NCBI GenBank assembly: GCA_035999765.1
Contig: CP108521.1
Coordinates: 6,200,001 to 6,264,000, forward strand
From: Streptomyces sp. NBC_01231
Lineage (GTDB): Bacteria; Actinomycetota; Actinomycetes; Streptomycetales; Streptomycetaceae
DNA length: 64,000 nucleotides
Direction: 5' to 3'
The notes under the pieces are model-generated. The model was not told where the DNA came from and made no database searches. It saw only the letters and a program-made list of their open reading frames with translations. This document shows, piece by piece, positions 62,255-64,000 of the stretch; the stretch's first letter is position 1; each line of letters opens with the position of its first letter. Position numbers and translations under genes: made by a program.

Positions 62255-64000
62255 CTACAGGGAGTCACCCTCGATTTCGAGGAAGTCGCGGAACGCAGGA
62301 TGAAACTCATACCGCTCTTCTTTTTTAAGGCGTCGCGACGTATTCCGGGCCAAGATTTTCGCCTTCCTTAGATCATCTGCCCGATCGGGGTAGGCGAAAC
62401 TCCCCTTGCGAACCTCTATCCCCAGGAAGGAGATCTTTAGTAGCCCCTCAAGGCATTGCGCAGCCAAATCCCTGTCAGTGAAACCAGGAGATGATTGGAT
62501 TATTTCCAGAATCTCCGACTTCGACATGGTGGACGTGCAGCCAGCGAATTCATAGACCACGTCTTCCAGATTACTCATGGTCGACCCGTACTCAACGAGC
62601 AATGCATCGAGGGCGAACTTACTGTAGCTTTTCTTTGCCTCTCCGATGTCAGATTCCTCGACTGTCAGGTGCCGAGCATTTGCCGCACTGAACACGGCTG
62701 CCTTGCAGAAAAAGACCAAGTCTCGGGGGCGATGGAGGATAGTCGACAAGATGTAGTCTAGTGTTGGCTCGCCGTCGACGCTGGAACAGAAATACTGCTG
62801 CCACAGCTCATCTGGCGAGGTTCCCTTGGGACGGACGGAGAGATACCGTTCGTCCATCACGCGCTTCAGCAGTTCCGGCTGATTCCAATCGATTCTCTTC
62901 GTGTTGATTTTGTCTGGTTCGCGAGCCTCCTTGATGACTTCGTCGTATATGTCTGACCTCAAGAAGACGCTGATGGTTACGTTGACTGAACGCAGCTTGT
63001 TATTCTCTCGCTGGAACTCCTCGGTAATTCTACTTACCGTGCTCAACAGGCCCACCAGCAAGACCGCTTGCGACTTAAGTTGAGCGGATTTCGTCCAGGC
63101 GCTGTCGAGATTATCAACCAGCAGCGCTACGCGATGACGGTCACGCAGTGCTTCCCCGAGCAGTTTGCGGAGGTTTCCTACGATGTTGCCGTGAAGTGCT
63201 TGGGCGATCCGCTCGCGCTGCTGTTCGATTGTCCGGGCGGCTCCCTTCAGGTCCCGACTTACGGACTCAATGACTCGCTCTAGCCGGACTGAGAATTCCT
63301 CCGCGATGTCGTTTTGTGCCAGGTAGTCGCGAAGTCTTGCCAACGGCGTGCCATTTCCGATACCGGCAGGCAACCTGTCAGCGGCAGCGACAGTCTCAAG
63401 AGAGATCTCGGAGTAGAGCAGGAACCGCCAGAAGCTCTCCACCAGAAATGATTGATTTCCGTCTCCTCCAAGAGACTGTAAAACACTCACGAGGCCGTCA
63501 AGATCATAGTTAGTTGGTCGGACGACGCAGACCAAGTTGCGCTTATCGTCTCGGAGTACCTGAGACGCCCGAATCATGTTCGCCGATTTTCCCATACCTT
63601 TGCGGCCGACGAATACCACACTGCTCTCGTTCAACACCGCCTCATATTCCGCCGTTTCGACGAAATATTCATCAAGGGTGTCGGACTCGTTTTCCGCGAC
63701 GTAATCGCCGAATTTTAGGTCCTTTAGTTCTGTGGCAAGTTCGACCTTTGGTGCCGGATTCGAATCTCCGGTATCCTCGTGGTTCCAGGCACGGAAGGCT
63801 TGTTCGCGCCATTGCCCCAACTTCTCCGCGAGCTTTTTCTTGTTGTGGTAGGTGTACAGGATGTCCTTGTAATCAACCGGTCCGCGGTAGTCGGGCTCGA
63901 CAACCACCAGCAAAGGCCGCTCAAGGCCCCTCGCGAGCCCGGCGATGAACGCGCTCCGAGCGTTATGCAATCGATTCCGGTCGTGCTGTTCGCCTGACAT
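62255..64000 (-). CDS. Large P-loop NTPase, Sll1717/KAP-like (5' end probably beyond the window)
   Basis: At least 581 residues; the frame is open to the right edge, where an ATG happens to fall at 64000. The first 60 residues (NRLHNARSAFIAGLARGLER, PLLVVVEPDYRG) look like the end of an upstream nucleotide-binding or TIR-like domain, so the real start is probably outside the window. The Walker A motif is FVGRKGMGKSANM (K138 here) and Walker B is RVALLVDNLD (about 290-299). A sensor-like SVFLRSDIY and C-terminal winged-helix/helical regions follow. The family resembles Sll1717-type P-loop ATPases and STAND-like switch NTPases. It forms an operon with the membrane protein downstream, and GC is far below the rest. 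Confidence 0.8.
   Translation of the reverse strand: MSGEQHDRNRLHNARSAFIAGLARGLERPLLVVVEPDYRGPVDYKDILYTYHNKKKLAEKLGQWREQAFRAWNHEDTGDSNPAPKVELATELKDLKFGDYVAENESDTLDEYFVETAEYEAVLNESSVVFVGRKGMGKSANMIRASQVLRDDKRNLVCVVRPTNYDLDGLVSVLQSLGGDGNQSFLVESFWRFLLYSEISLETVAAADRLPAGIGNGTPLARLRDYLAQNDIAEEFSVRLERVIESVSRDLKGAARTIEQQRERIAQALHGNIVGNLRKLLGEALRDRHRVALLVDNLDSAWTKSAQLKSQAVLLVGLLSTVSRITEEFQRENNKLRSVNVTISVFLRSDIYDEVIKEAREPDKINTKRIDWNQPELLKRVMDERYLSVRPKGTSPDELWQQYFCSSVDGEPTLDYILSTILHRPRDLVFFCKAAVFSAANARHLTVEESDIGEAKKSYSKFALDALLVEYGSTMSNLEDVVYEFAGCTSTMSKSEILEIIQSSPGFTDRDLAAQCLEGLLKISFLGIEVRKGSFAYPDRADDLRKAKILARNTSRRLKKEERYEFHPAFRDFLEIEGDSL

Noticed and set aside
55500..64000. Search for tRNA genes, integrase or transposase marking an island boundary.
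   Set aside because: None was recognised by eye. The accessory nature rests on gene content and lower GC only, and the right boundary is outside the window.

Overview
The window is chromosomal DNA of a Streptomyces species or a very close relative. GC is about 70%, GTG starts are frequent, and genes specific to the genus are present: whiD, bldM, the ECF sigma factor ShbA, LAxTG-anchored surface protein, DUF397/XRE pairs. From about 9.4 to 47 kb the order groES-groEL1, whiB-type gene, ECF sigma factor, guaB, guaB3, cholesterol-oxidase-like gene, guaA follows an old actinobacterial arrangement that I also recall from Mycobacterium tuberculosis (groES-groEL1-whiB3-sigD-guaB2-guaB3-choD-guaA).

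Layout. 1-9.4 kb: a family 3 glycosidase (cut by the left edge) divergent from its LacI-type regulator, an LCP cell-wall ligase, a DGPF protein with its ECF42-type sigma factor, a THUMP-like methyltransferase and two translationally coupled polysaccharide deacetylase lipoproteins. 9.4-19.8 kb: the HrcA/CIRCE-controlled groES-groEL1 operon, a cyclase-like protein, an SDR, a LysR regulator, the developmental pair whiD/bldM, shbA, guaB and guaB3. 19.8-25 kb: a membrane protein, a nucleotide-sugar dehydrogenase homologue without its catalytic cysteine, glpD and a secreted serine hydrolase. 25.2-38.6 kb: six consecutive membrane-anchored Ser/Thr kinase genes, one of them a clear pseudokinase, interrupted by a small secreted cysteine-containing protein. 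38.7-47 kb: aldehyde dehydrogenase, GMC oxidoreductase, LAxTG surface protein, a membrane protein with a disturbed 3' end, chorismate mutase with a possible leader-peptide attenuator, and guaA. 47-55.5 kb: a flavin/FMN-type oxidase family protein, class II aldolase, DUF4429 protein, membrane proteins, and two divergent PspC-domain units, one of which is a sensor kinase with its NarL-type regulator.

From about 55.5 kb to the right edge the content becomes accessory. There is an alpha/beta hydrolase with a divergent CGNR regulator, an anti-sigma-like ATPase / XRE / DUF397 cluster of the whiJ type, an HTH-zinc-ribbon protein with its own palindromic operator, a ribbon-helix-helix antitoxin whose PIN toxin is broken, gene remnants, and a markedly AT-richer pair at the right edge. 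That pair is a large P-loop NTPase of the Sll1717/KAP-like kind and a three-helix membrane protein resembling the RipA octameric family. It is the best candidate in the window for an undescribed, probably defensive, system.

No tRNA, rRNA, CRISPR array or transposase was seen.
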